Notes under the pieces: generated by a model
Seen by the model: only the letters and a program-made list of their open reading frames with translations
What the model was told of the DNA's origin: nothing
The model's database searches: none
NCBI GenBank assembly: GCA_027623315.1
Contig: JAQBYD010000025.1
Location: forward strand, 1 to 49,433
DNA length: 49,433 bases
Direction of reading: 5' to 3'
DNA from: Verrucomicrobiota bacterium
Lineage (GTDB): Bacteria > Verrucomicrobiota > Kiritimatiellia > CAJWTS01
Made by a program: the position numbers and the translations under genes
Shown here: piece after piece, positions 33,019 to 42,289 of the stretch
Layout of the letters: each line of letters starts with the position of its first letter
Position numbering within the stretch: the first letter of the stretch is position 1

Positions 33019-33993
33019 ATGACTGTGTCGGCTCAATCGCGTAAATCGAGAACTGTGCTGTATGCCGTCGCTGGCCTTTGTGTCCTCGCGGGTCTCGGCA
33101 TCCTGCTTAGCCGCAGCCGATTATTCGACCTGCTGTTGCCATTCGCGATCGAGCATGCCAGCCTCGATCACGAGATTTCGGAGGTTGGCGAAAGCAAGAT
33201 CCACATCACGATTACAGCCGTAGCCGCCTCTCTTATTGTGTTCGGCGTTCTACTCCCGAACCACCGAGTGCGGCGCGGTATGCTTGCGGCCACCTTCTCG
33301 GACCCGGCATTTGCCAGGCTCTCGTCGAACCGGCGCAGCTATCTCTTCTTCTGGGTGGCGACGCTCGGCGGCCTGATACTCGCGGCCCTCTACGCCTTTT
33401 GCGAAGGCCTTGGCATCGCCGACCTCTACCTGGAAGACCAGATCTTCGAGAACATCTCGACCGCGGGGTTCTTCCTCGCCGCGCTCCTGCTGATCCAACC
33501 GGTGCAACGATGGCGCCGATTCAAGACGACGACGACCTGGCCCGCGTGGCGCCTCGTCTGCGCGTTTCACCTCTTGTTGATCGCCGGCTTCGTCGTCGTC
33601 GCGGGAGAAGAAATTAGCTGGGGCCAGCGTGTGTTTGGATGGGAGACACCGCAAACCGTGGCAGAGGTCAACCTTCAACAGGAGACGAACCTGCACAACC
33701 TGTACAACGAGTACTTCGTCCAGATCTACTATGGTTTCGCGTTGCTCATCCCGTTTCAGCTCGCCGCCATGCGCTTGCCCCGGCGACGCAAGGATCCGAC
33801 CGCATGGTCCGTGGCGCTCCCGCATCCCACGCTGACCATGCTGGCCATCATGATCGGCGTCAACTCCGCGGGACTGTGGCGCGGCGAACTGACCGAGGAG
33901 TTACTGTCGCTGTACGCCGTACTCTACGGACTGCGCCTGTTTATCGGTACGCGCTCAACGGAGTGGGGTGGTCCACACGCCGTCGCGGGGTGA
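33019..33993 (+). CDS. Conserved multi-pass membrane protein of unknown function (GEEISWGQR family)
   Basis: From ATG 33019 (preceded by AGGGGGCGTC) this is a 324-residue protein with about eight TM helices. Its most striking segment is a highly conserved-looking loop AGEEISWGQRVFGWETPQ followed by EVNLQQETNLHNLYN. I recall the same GEEISWGQR ... ETNLHNL signature in uncharacterised membrane proteins of many bacteria, often among glycosyltransferases, but I know no assigned function. The density of Glu, His, Asn and Arg suggests a catalytic or metal site at the membrane face. The alternative start at 32977 adds 14 residues without an evident ribosome site. Confidence 0.7.
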   Translation: MTVSAQSRKSRTVLYAVAGLCVLAGLGILLSRSRLFDLLLPFAIEHASLDHEISEVGESKIHITITAVAASLIVFGVLLPNHRVRRGMLAATFSDPAFARLSSNRRSYLFFWVATLGGLILAALYAFCEGLGIADLYLEDQIFENISTAGFFLAALLLIQPVQRWRRFKTTTTWPAWRLVCAFHLLLIAGFVVVAGEEISWGQRVFGWETPQTVAEVNLQQETNLHNLYNEYFVQIYYGFALLIPFQLAAMRLPRRRKDPTAWSVALPHPTLTMLAIMIGVNSAGLWRGELTEELLSLYAVLYGLRLFIGTRSTEWGGPHAVAG

Positions 33994-34065
33994 CCATGCG
34001 AAACTCCTGTGATCGAACCGACGTGTCATGATGTGCTACCTGTCCTCGGTCCCGGACCTCAAAGC

Positions 34066-34914
34066 ATGAACGCCGCCCTGCAGTCCACACGCTTCAAGAT
34101 GGCAAGCGCCAGCGTGGTGCTGGCGTTGCTGCGGCTTGTCGGCGTTCGACCCTTGCGCACGATCGTACGCAAGGGAATTACCTACGCCGTCGACTTGCGC
34201 GAGGGAATCGACATGAACCTCTTTCTCTTTGGGAGCTACCAATCCCACGTCGTAAGGACCGTCTGCGGACGACTTGCACAGGACCCGGTGATCATAGATG
34301 TCGGGGCCAACATCGGGGCCATCTCCCTCGCCCTTTCTGCGCAGAAACCGGACTCCACCATCTATGCGTTCGAGCCCACCGGCCACGCCTACAACAAGTT
34401 ATTGCGCAACGTCGAACTGAACGGCTTCGAATCGAGAATCACCCCGATCCAATCCTTCGTGTCGGCAGTCAGCAGTTCAGAGTCAGCCCTGTCCGCCTAC
34501 TCGAGTTGGCGACTCGACAGGGTCGATGATGCCCGGCATCCTATTCACATGGGTATCTCGAAAGAGGCAACGACGACGCAGACGTCGATCGACGATTTCA
34601 TGCGAGATCGCAACGTGACGAAACTTGACCTGATCAAGATCGATACCGACGGCCACGAACTCGATGTCTTGAAAGGAGCGACTCGAACGCTCGAGAGCAT
34701 GCGACCCCTGCTCATCTTCGAGCTGACCACCTACCTGCTCGCCAGCCAGGGGATTGACTTCTCGGAATACGAGGCACTACTCGCGCCCTTCGACTATCGG
34801 CTTGTCGAGAGTCAGTCCGGGCGATCCGTCACGTCATCAAACGTACACGATGTCGTGCCATCCGGAGGCGGAATCGACGTCCTGGCCATTCCCCCCGGCA
34901 CGGATCCGAGATAG
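34066..34914 (+). CDS. FkbM-family SAM-dependent methyltransferase
   Basis: This is a 282-residue methyltransferase. Motif I is VIIDVGANIG (75-84), motif II YAFEPT (100-105), and the FkbM signatures DLIKIDTDGHELDVLKGA and PLLIFEL come late in the domain. FkbM-type enzymes O-methylate sugars or polyketides and are common in surface-glycan clusters, where they cap or decorate residues. The frame can be opened at 34009, but ATG 34066 starts at the usual distance from the domain. The next gene starts 11 bases after its stop. Confidence 0.85.
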   Translation: MNAALQSTRFKMASASVVLALLRLVGVRPLRTIVRKGITYAVDLREGIDMNLFLFGSYQSHVVRTVCGRLAQDPVIIDVGANIGAISLALSAQKPDSTIYAFEPTGHAYNKLLRNVELNGFESRITPIQSFVSAVSSSESALSAYSSWRLDRVDDARHPIHMGISKEATTTQTSIDDFMRDRNVTKLDLIKIDTDGHELDVLKGATRTLESMRPLLIFELTTYLLASQGIDFSEYEALLAPFDYRLVESQSGRSVTSSNVHDVVPSGGGIDVLAIPPGTDPR

Positions 34915-34925
34915 GGAAGATCGTC

Positions 34926-36332
34926 ATGCCCGAATCCCAAACCCATTACGACTCGGTCGCCGCGATGCGCAAGACGTATATCCGGAAGAACCGCTACTAC
35001 TACGACGACCTCCTCCGACTCCTACGGCATGTCGTAGCTCCTGACGCCTCCGTCATCGAGTTGGGATGCGGGATCGGCCACCTCGTCGGAGCGCTTCCGA
35101 ATTCCACGAAAGCCGGAATTGATTTTTCCGAGACGATGCTCGATATCGCACGGAGCGAAAGCGGCGAGGAGGTCGACTACATGTCGGGCGACATCGAGGA
35201 TTTACAACACGAAGCAACGTACGACTACGTCCTGATGCTGGACCTCGTCAACTCACTTCGTGATGTCCAGAACACACTTACCGATATCCGTCACAAGTTG
35301 TGTGCAGACCACTCCAGGCTGGTGATCACGTACTACAATGCGCTCTGGGAGCCGGTGATTCGCCTCGCCGATTTACTGAAGTTGCGCATGCAGACTCCGA
35401 ATCTGAGCTGGCTGTCACGCTCGGACGTGGCCACGCTCCTTGAATTGTCGGGTTTCGAGATCGTTACGTCCGGGGAACGCCTCTTGTGGCCTCGATTCGT
35501 CCCGGGACTTTCATGGCTGTTGAACGCCGTCCTGGCAAAACTCCCACTCCTGCGTCGTCTATGCCTCGTGCACTATGTCATCGCGCGGCCGGGCCCGCAG
35601 ACGCGCAGGGAGTACTCGGTCAGCATCTTGATTCCCGCGCGCAACGAGGCCGGCAACGTCGAACGCGCACTTCAGACCATTCCTCGATTCGGCTCCAGCC
35701 AGGAAATCCTCTTTGTGGAGGGCAACTCGACGGATGACACGTGGGATGTCATCCAGACGATGGCAGAGCAATACAAGGAGCGATGCGAGATCCAGGTGAT
35801 GCAACAGCCGGGCAAGGGCAAGGGGGATGCCGTGCGAACGGGTTTTGCCGCCGCCACCAAGGAGGTCCTCATGATTCTTGACGGGGACCTCACGGTGGAC
35901 CCATCGGATCTGCCCAAGTTTTACGAAGCGCTCGCGACCGGAAAGGCGGAGTTCATCAACGGCTCGCGGCTGGTCTATCCCATGGAAAAAGAAGCGATGC
36001 AGATGCTCAACATGCTGGCCAACAAATGCTTTGGCATCCTCTTCACATGGCTGCTCGGCCAACCCCTGAAGGATACCTTGTGCGGCACGAAGGTTCTGCG
36101 CCGCTCAGACTATGATCGCATCGCCGCGAATCGATCCTATTTCGGTGACTTCGACCCGTTCGGTGACTTCGATCTGCTCTTCGGGGCGGCCAAGCAGAAC
36201 TTGAAAATCATCGACGTGCCCGTTCGCTATCGCGATCGCAGCTATGGATCCACAAACATCAGCCGCTGGAGCCATGGTTGGCTGCTCCTCAAGATGTGTG
36301 CCTTCGCCGCCCGGAAGCTCAAGTTCAGGTAG
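34926..36332 (+). CDS. Bifunctional methyltransferase-GT2 (DPM1-like) fusion
   Basis: This 468-residue protein has two domains. Residues 1-190 are a class I SAM methyltransferase (IELGCGIGHL at 44-53, AGIDFSETMLDIA at 63-75). A hydrophobic hinge (about 190-220) leads to a GT2 domain of the dolichyl-phosphate-mannose/polyprenyl-phosphate sugar synthase type (SVSILIPARNE 231-241, FVEGNSTDDT 263-272, metal-binding LDGDLTVD 318-325, GSRLVYPMEKEAM, DTLCGTKVLRR, GDFDLLFGAAKQ). The GT2 part would make polyprenyl-phosphate sugars, the donors that GT-C enzymes in this cluster need. A GGGAAG ribosome site precedes ATG 34926. The methyltransferase half is paralogous to the next gene. Confidence 0.85.
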   Translation: MPESQTHYDSVAAMRKTYIRKNRYYYDDLLRLLRHVVAPDASVIELGCGIGHLVGALPNSTKAGIDFSETMLDIARSESGEEVDYMSGDIEDLQHEATYDYVLMLDLVNSLRDVQNTLTDIRHKLCADHSRLVITYYNALWEPVIRLADLLKLRMQTPNLSWLSRSDVATLLELSGFEIVTSGERLLWPRFVPGLSWLLNAVLAKLPLLRRLCLVHYVIARPGPQTRREYSVSILIPARNEAGNVERALQTIPRFGSSQEILFVEGNSTDDTWDVIQTMAEQYKERCEIQVMQQPGKGKGDAVRTGFAAATKEVLMILDGDLTVDPSDLPKFYEALATGKAEFINGSRLVYPMEKEAMQMLNMLANKCFGILFTWLLGQPLKDTLCGTKVLRRSDYDRIAANRSYFGDFDPFGDFDLLFGAAKQNLKIIDVPVRYRDRSYGSTNISRWSHGWLLLKMCAFAARKLKFR

Positions 36333-36338
36333 GACGCC

Positions 36339-37049
36339 ATGTCGGATGTTCAGTCGCATTTCGACGGCGAAGCCGATCGCTACGACCACTGGAAGCAACG
36401 CAACTGGTATTACTACGACACGATCAAAAGGATTTACCGGGAGCGTATCGCCAAAGATGACGCCGTGCTGGAGGTCGGCTGCGGGACTGGCGAGATCCTG
36501 GCCGGCATCCAGACCGGCCGGGCGATGGGAATCGATATCAGTCCCGAGATGATCCGGATCGCGGCGGCGAAGCACCCTCAACTGGAATGGCACGCGGCGA
36601 CGACGGCCGGGCTGGGAACGATCGTAGGCGAGCCCTTCGATGTGGTGTTCCTCTCCGACGTGATCGAACACATTGAGGACGTGCCCGCAACGTTCCGCGA
36701 CCTGCGTTCCGTCTGCCGGCCCGGCACGCGCCTGCTGATCAACATGGCCAATCCGGCATGGGAACCGCTCCTGCTGGTTCTGGAGAAGCTAGGCAAGAAG
36801 ATGCCGGAGGGGCCGCACCACAGAATCTCGGTCGGCACGCTGACGCGGACACTGGCGGATCTTGGATTCGCGTTGGAGCGACGCGACCACGAACTGCTCT
36901 TCCCAGCCTACATCCCCGTCGTGTCAGCACTCGTCAACGCGATCGGTCGACTTCCGCTCATCCGCCGGCTCAGCCTCATCGAGATTCTCGAGTACCGCTT
37001 CTCAGGGGAAATCGCGGAGCAGGACTCATTGGCGGGCCACCTCCCTTAA
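36339..37049 (+). CDS. SAM-dependent methyltransferase, paralogue of the preceding fusion's N-terminal domain
   Basis: This is a 236-residue class I methyltransferase with VLEVGCGTGEIL (43-54), MGIDISPEMIRIA (63-75), and DVVFLSDVIEHIEDVP (about 103-118). The N-terminus (RNWYYYDTIKRIYRERI) closely mirrors KNRYYYDDLLRLLRHVV of the upstream fusion protein, and the C-terminus keeps the same LFPAYIPVVSALVNAIGRLP-type hydrophobic tail as the hinge of the fusion. The two are probably tandem duplicates, one of which gained a GT2 domain. A strong AGGTAGGA site precedes ATG 36339. The 3' end overlaps the convergent GT-C gene by 4 bp. Confidence 0.85.
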   Translation: MSDVQSHFDGEADRYDHWKQRNWYYYDTIKRIYRERIAKDDAVLEVGCGTGEILAGIQTGRAMGIDISPEMIRIAAAKHPQLEWHAATTAGLGTIVGEPFDVVFLSDVIEHIEDVPATFRDLRSVCRPGTRLLINMANPAWEPLLLVLEKLGKKMPEGPHHRISVGTLTRTLADLGFALERRDHELLFPAYIPVVSALVNAIGRLPLIRRLSLIEILEYRFSGEIAEQDSLAGHLP

Positions 37050-38788
37050 TCACCGGAGCACTCAGGGGCGAGCGCGAGTTCCGGCACCCACTCGCGCGCC
37101 ATCGCGAGATACCGAGCGGCTTCGCGAGGATCGTCCATGCAGATCAGGTTGGCCCGATTCCGATAGAGCCTCGCCCGCGAACTGTTCCGCGGATAGAATC
37201 GCTCCATCTCGTCCATCAAAGCGATGAGGGCATTGTGCCGCGTCATTAACGAATCGCGCACACGAATGATGCTGAACTCATGCATCTGACGCACGTCGAA
37301 TACGGAAGGATCGAGACCCAACTCTGGCCGCGGCGTGTCGCGCCACGTATACGTGTACAACACGAAGTGCATCGTGTTGGGCAAGTCGGGGTTCCGCCGC
37401 ACCTCGCCCACATAGTCCGAGAAGTACCACTGCCGGACCTGGTGAAAGTAGACCCCTTCGCCGAATAGATGGGGCAACCACGCTCCCTGCTCGTAGGGGA
37501 CAAAATAGAAGAGTATGACATCATCGTAGCGACGGGCTTCACTCCTGAGGTATTGCCCCACCGCGCGTTGGTCCGGCCGGGGACTGGCGTAGTGGATGCG
37601 CACCCCATGGACTCCCGCAACAAGAACGGCCGCTATGACAGCAGCTCCGCATGCGATGCGAATCGGTCGCAAGACACGCGTAAATCTCCGGCACCCTTCC
37701 ACGAGACCGTATGCGGCTAGAACCGCGATCACTGGCAGTGAGTGCAGTACGTATCGAACCTTAAGAGCGACTCCCGCTACTGCGGCGTGATAAATCGTCG
37801 CGTGCGCGATAGGTTCGATCACGCCCAACAGCAGAATGAATAGAGCCCAGGGGTGCGTGCGCCTGAGGCGCCACGCACAGACCCCGCCGTGCACAGCGAG
37901 CGGCAAGAGGACGGGCCAGGCACGACCGAGCACGCCGGGGAAGACCGTCATCGCAACCGCGCGCAGCGGCTCGATGCTGATCATGCGCGAAAATAGATGC
38001 CGGGAACCGGCGGACTCCGAGACGTACTCACTCGCCATGATCAACGTCAGTCGTAGAAACGGCAGCACCGCGAGAGTCGCCAACCCAAGTGCGACTCCGC
38101 TTTTCGCAACGAGTGCCAGCGCGCCGCGCCTGCTGACAGGCCCCTCGCGCATGCGGGACAAAGGCAGCGCGGCCAGGGCAATGCATCCGGACATCGACAC
38201 AACAATAGCAACCGGCGCCATACCGCGAGACATCAACATGAGGAACGTTGCGATTCCAAGGGCGCACCAGTCCAACACATGACCCCAGCGAAACGAGCGG
38301 TACGCACAGCCCAGCGTGCAGACGTACAGGAAGTAGGAAATGGAGTACGGGCGGGCTTCCTGGCCATACGTGATGAGCTCCGGGGACACGGCCACCACAA
38401 GCGCGGCCAGCAACCCCGTGATTCGACCTCCCACGCTCACGCCCAGAAGGTACACGAGCGGGATCATGCCGATCGAGAAAAGCGCTGCGGGAAAACGAAA
38501 CACGGCTTCGCCCCACGGACCGAAGTCATATACGCGCGAGATCACGAATCCGATCAGGTAGTCCAGGGGCGGCTGCGCCTGGCGTGCTGCAAGATAGGTA
38601 ATGCCACGCAGCGTCGTGGCTTCGTAGTACGCCTGCACCGCCATCAACTCGTCCATCCAAAGACTCTTGGCGCCGAGTCGATGAAGCCGCAGAAACGCAC
38701 CGCCGATTACGACGAGGAGGAGAGTCGCCGCCGCCCATGGAACTCGGCGCCTCGGCCCGACGGGTTCTGTGATCGATTCGGTACTCAT
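37046..38788 (-). CDS. GT-C-type membrane glycosyltransferase (GT39/ArnT-like)
   Basis: From ATG 38788 this is a 580-residue polytopic protein with TM1 at about 17-33. The first loop is LGAKSLWMDELMAVQ (Asp46-Glu47), the standard catalytic position of GT39/GT83 enzymes (SLW.DE). The second loop SPELITYGQEARPYS is also highly typical. About 11 helices are followed by a soluble C-terminal part of about 190 residues. It would transfer a sugar from a polyprenyl phosphate to a periplasmic acceptor. It is the only gene on the minus strand among plus-strand neighbours and converges on the methyltransferase gene. The frame to 38887 is longer by 33 residues of non-hydrophobic sequence, which I consider untranslated. 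Confidence 0.85.
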   Translation of the reverse strand: MSTESITEPVGPRRRVPWAAATLLLVVIGGAFLRLHRLGAKSLWMDELMAVQAYYEATTLRGITYLAARQAQPPLDYLIGFVISRVYDFGPWGEAVFRFPAALFSIGMIPLVYLLGVSVGGRITGLLAALVVAVSPELITYGQEARPYSISYFLYVCTLGCAYRSFRWGHVLDWCALGIATFLMLMSRGMAPVAIVVSMSGCIALAALPLSRMREGPVSRRGALALVAKSGVALGLATLAVLPFLRLTLIMASEYVSESAGSRHLFSRMISIEPLRAVAMTVFPGVLGRAWPVLLPLAVHGGVCAWRLRRTHPWALFILLLGVIEPIAHATIYHAAVAGVALKVRYVLHSLPVIAVLAAYGLVEGCRRFTRVLRPIRIACGAAVIAAVLVAGVHGVRIHYASPRPDQRAVGQYLRSEARRYDDVILFYFVPYEQGAWLPHLFGEGVYFHQVRQWYFSDYVGEVRRNPDLPNTMHFVLYTYTWRDTPRPELGLDPSVFDVRQMHEFSIIRVRDSLMTRHNALIALMDEMERFYPRNSSRARLYRNRANLICMDDPREAARYLAMAREWVPELALAPECSGD

Positions 38789-38938
38789 GACATCCGGTCC
38801 GTGCTCGGCAGAGGCGTAGGCCTCGAGCAGCATCAGCTTTGTCTGCCGTCCCGTCAACCGCACACCACATCGTGCGACGACTACCACGCGGACTCTATCA
38901 TTGAATGAACGACGGCAGTCAGTGTAGTTTCCGGCCCC

Positions 38939-40630
38939 ATGGCGAGCACAACGAGCAATTCGGCGGTCGCGCGCACGGTGTTGCTATGCCTCGTCGTCAT
39001 CACGATGACGTATCTCTGGCACTCCTTCGAATTCTGGCACTACATCAACGATGACGCCTTCATCACCTTCCGTTACAGCCGCTTTCTCGCGCTGGGGCGC
39101 GGACCGTATTTCAACGTGGGTGAGCATGTCGAGGGCTATACCAATGTGCTCGCGATGCTGATCACCGCCGGCTTCATCGGCACGCTCGGGCCAGAGCTCG
39201 CGCCCGCGGCAACCAAGATGATCGGTGTTCTCAGCGGCGCTGGCTGTGTCGTCCTCGCCCATGCCATGACGGCGTACCTCCTGGCCGCAACCCGGTGCAA
39301 CGTCCGCCGCGCGCCGCTGTGGGGCATCGTCGCTGCGGCGATCGTCGCCGTCAGCCCGGCATTCGTAGTCAACACGACGAGCGGACTCGAGACCGCATTG
39401 TTCTCGGCGCTGGTGACGACGGGCGCGTTCCTGGGAACGCGGGAATCCGTCCGTGGCCAATGGTACGGTTCCGGCATCGCCTTCGGGGCGGCCGCCTGGA
39501 CTCGGCCGGAGGGAATTGTTCTGTTCACGGCTTTCTGGTGCGGGCAAGCGGCGGTTCGTATGATCGAACACTGTTTCTGCGCCGAGCAGTCGGACGACCG
39601 CTCCGTCGGCGCCCTCCTGCGACATCGCGGCACGCGCGCCCTGATCGCGAACGGCGCCATCGTGACCGGACTGTTCGCGGCGCTCTTTGGACTGCGACAC
39701 CTGCTCTATGACGGCGAGTGGCTGCCCAACACCTACTATGCCAAAGAACGGAGCGTCACGTTCTGGCAGGCTCGCAAGTATGTCGAACGGGGCATGCTGC
39801 CTGCCGTGCTCGGTATCGGCGGGGTCCTGGTGGGATGCGCTGGGTATCTCAGCCGGTTCACCCGCATCCTGCCCTGGATACCCATTGCGGCGCTAACCGC
39901 AATGGGTTGCGTCATGCCCTTTCTCTCCGGCACAGACTGGATGCTTGGAGCCAGACTCGTCATCCCTTACCTGCCCGTGCTCGCCATCTGCGTCGTGGGC
40001 GGATGGGCTCTGCTCTCGGAATTCGTGCTGCGGCGGTATGCGCGGATCGGTCTACTGGTCGCCATCGGCGTACTCCCGGTGCTGTGGCAGCGACAGGCCG
40101 GCGAACGAAAGGTCTTCCATGACCACACCACACTGCGCGCCCGCGGGTACACAACGGGACACATCGCTCTCGCCGAATGGCTTCGCGACGAAGCAGCGCA
40201 CGAAGGCGATACGATAGCCCTGATGGATATCGGCCTCGTCGGCTACAAGTGCTTCGATCAAAGCATCCTGGACCTGACCGGTCTGACCGATCGATTCATC
40301 GCCAGGAGCGCGGGCGGCTTTCTCGACAAGCAGTACGATCCGGAGTACGTCCTGGACCAGGCACCACGCTTCATCGTGCTTATCCTCTCCGCGCGCGGGA
40401 CCTCCTATTCGCCGCCGCCGGCCGGCACGGAGTTCGCGTTTTGGACGGAAATCGAGAAGCGGATATATGATCATCCCGATTTCCAGGAGCATTACCTGAG
40501 CCCGCAACCCGCCGTGGAATCTGCGGTTGCGTCCGCGGCATCGCAATTCGGGGCGACCCGCATCTTCGAACACGGCCATCCGGGCCTCTACTACCTTCTC
40601 GCCGTCTTCGAACGACAGGATGCGTTGTGA
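38939..40630 (+). CDS. GT-C-type membrane glycosyltransferase
   Basis: This is a 563-residue polytopic protein. After TM1 (about 13-28) the first loop has WHYINDDAFITFRYSRFLAL (Asp38-Asp39), then GRGPYFNVGEHVEGYTN, a pattern well known among bacterial GT-C proteins of the terminal arabinofuranosyltransferase-like type. About ten helices follow. The C-terminal extracytoplasmic domain (about 400-563) carries ALMDIGLVGYKCFDQSILDL and ends in a region that could bind the acceptor. The first-loop motif is shared with the protein at 31224-32903. The start follows the divergent GT-C gene at 38788 by 150 bp, so the two probably share a regulatory gap. Confidence 0.78.
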   Translation: MASTTSNSAVARTVLLCLVVITMTYLWHSFEFWHYINDDAFITFRYSRFLALGRGPYFNVGEHVEGYTNVLAMLITAGFIGTLGPELAPAATKMIGVLSGAGCVVLAHAMTAYLLAATRCNVRRAPLWGIVAAAIVAVSPAFVVNTTSGLETALFSALVTTGAFLGTRESVRGQWYGSGIAFGAAAWTRPEGIVLFTAFWCGQAAVRMIEHCFCAEQSDDRSVGALLRHRGTRALIANGAIVTGLFAALFGLRHLLYDGEWLPNTYYAKERSVTFWQARKYVERGMLPAVLGIGGVLVGCAGYLSRFTRILPWIPIAALTAMGCVMPFLSGTDWMLGARLVIPYLPVLAICVVGGWALLSEFVLRRYARIGLLVAIGVLPVLWQRQAGERKVFHDHTTLRARGYTTGHIALAEWLRDEAAHEGDTIALMDIGLVGYKCFDQSILDLTGLTDRFIARSAGGFLDKQYDPEYVLDQAPRFIVLILSARGTSYSPPPAGTEFAFWTEIEKRIYDHPDFQEHYLSPQPAVESAVASAASQFGATRIFEHGHPGLYYLLAVFERQDAL

Positions 40631-40652
40631 ATCGCACCCATAGAAACCAACT

Positions 40653-40716
40653 CGAGAACCTTGACGAGAACTGCCCTCGATCAGTGCCTTCGATCCGGTT
40701 CTCGGCAAAGTTCTCG
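40653..40716. repeat. Inverted-repeat element, copy B
   Basis: The left arm CGAGAACCTTGACGAGAACT (40653-40672) and the right arm GGTTCTCGGCAAAGTTCTCG (40697-40716) are reverse complements at 17 of 20 positions, with a 24-base loop. Each arm holds two CGAGAAC half-sites. The left arm is identical to that of copy A at 13500. It fills most of the gap between two GT-C genes and ends 17 bases before the next ATG, so it could act as an operator or an mRNA hairpin near that gene's ribosome site. Confidence 0.75.
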
Positions 40717-40733
40717 ATGTGGTTACCCAGCGC

Positions 40734-42260
40734 ATGAACCCCATCGCCCGCACACTAAACTCGAACCGCGCCGCGGCCGTTCTCTGCGTGCTGATCATCG
40801 CCGTCTCCTTCAGCATGTTCGGCTTCACGCTCGCCCGCTACCCGATCTACTTCGATGACGAACCCTTCTTCAATCTGTCCGCGGTTCGCTTTCTGACCGG
40901 GAAGAGCTTCGCCTACGTGGTACACCCCGACGCGCCGCACGCCGGCGACCTCTGGGCTTATCACAGTCCGCTCTTCTTCCGCATGCAGGTTCTAACGTTC
41001 AAGATCTTTGGACTGAATCACTTCTCGTGCCGGATTCCAAGCTGGATGGGATGCCATCTCGCCATCGGCATGCTGTGCGGCCTGCTGATCCGGCATCGCA
41101 TGCGCCTCGCGGCGATCATGATCGCGTGCCTGTGGATTGGAGACAGCTCCACCCAGGAAATGCTGCTCGGACGTCCCGACGGCGTGGCGCTTCTCGGTGT
41201 CGCCGCCGGATTCTACGCACTCGTTGGAGCCGTAACAACCGGGAGCGTGCGATGGTCCGTCGCGTGCGGGATCGGACTCGGACTCGCGGTGGGAATGAAC
41301 ATCGCGACGATCTATTTCGTGCCGGCGGCGGCGCTCGCACTGCTCGCGATTTGTCCGCTTCGCGTCTCGCTTCGACTGCTGATCGGGTTCGGGATCGGAC
41401 TGGCCGCGATGGCGCTTGTTTTCGTGAGCTTCTGGCTACCCCGTCCACTGGCCGCAGGGGAGCAATTCAGGTGGTTCGTCGAATTCCACGAGAAGGATTT
41501 TTCATCTATTCGCGAAAACTGGATCGGCATCGTCGGAAAACTGGGGCGTGGCAAGTACTGGATCCTGGCACTGATAGCGGGCTGGCTCGCCGTACTGGTG
41601 CCTGCAGCGGCGGTGAAACTGCGGCAGATCCACAAGCATGCACGGTGTGATCCGGCGTCTACAATCGTGGTCTCGGCGACGCTTTTCACCGCGGCAGCGC
41701 TCGCCCTGTTCTCCCTGTCGAGCATGTATCGCTACTATCTCACCTTCTTCACCCCCTGGCCCGTACTCGGAATGGCGGTTCTGGCCGGCCAGGCCGTTGG
41801 AACCGGCGTCAAGCAGCGCATCGCCGCGGGGCTCATGTGCGCCATCCTTGGTGCCGCATGGTTGCCGTCGCTCGTCTGGAACGGCCTCAAACTCAGGGAG
41901 AACCTGACCTTCTACTCCAGGCTCGATGACGAGCCGACTCGCGAGTTCCTTGCCCGTGCGCTGCCCCGCGAAACACGCGTGGTTGCCGACCCGAAGTACT
42001 TCCTGCTGCTAAACAACGCCGGCATCGAGTACGAGCCACTTCCCTGGTACGCGTCGATCCGTTCGCTCTCGATGCCTGACGACAGTTCCCTCGTGATCAG
42101 CCGCGGGTATCACTCCGTGATTTCGAGGGACAGACCCGAGTGGATCGAAGGGCGGACGCTCATTGCGTTCACGAACGTATTTCCACGGGTCATCGCTGGC
42201 GCGAAATGGCTGCGCGAGCCCTTTTACGTGTACGGTCCAGCAGGCCACGATCGCCGCTGA
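40734..42260 (+). CDS. GT-C-type membrane glycosyltransferase (PMT-like)
   Basis: From ATG 40734 this is a 508-residue polytopic protein (an in-frame GTG at 40719 is possible). After TM1 (about 13-32) the first loop is ARYPIYFDDEPFFNLSAVRF (Asp41-Asp42-Glu43), and a later loop has GDSSTQEMLLGRPDGVALLG, the position of the second conserved loop in PMT/GT39 relatives. Nine to ten helices precede a C-terminal soluble domain of about 110 residues. Its ribosome site would lie within or just after the inverted-repeat element of 40653-40716. The 3' neighbour is convergent. Confidence 0.78.
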   Translation: MNPIARTLNSNRAAAVLCVLIIAVSFSMFGFTLARYPIYFDDEPFFNLSAVRFLTGKSFAYVVHPDAPHAGDLWAYHSPLFFRMQVLTFKIFGLNHFSCRIPSWMGCHLAIGMLCGLLIRHRMRLAAIMIACLWIGDSSTQEMLLGRPDGVALLGVAAGFYALVGAVTTGSVRWSVACGIGLGLAVGMNIATIYFVPAAALALLAICPLRVSLRLLIGFGIGLAAMALVFVSFWLPRPLAAGEQFRWFVEFHEKDFSSIRENWIGIVGKLGRGKYWILALIAGWLAVLVPAAAVKLRQIHKHARCDPASTIVVSATLFTAAALALFSLSSMYRYYLTFFTPWPVLGMAVLAGQAVGTGVKQRIAAGLMCAILGAAWLPSLVWNGLKLRENLTFYSRLDDEPTREFLARALPRETRVVADPKYFLLLNNAGIEYEPLPWYASIRSLSMPDDSSLVISRGYHSVISRDRPEWIEGRTLIAFTNVFPRVIAGAKWLREPFYVYGPAGHDRR

Positions 42261-42289
42261 CGCATCGACCCCTCTCCCGGTCACGCCGT

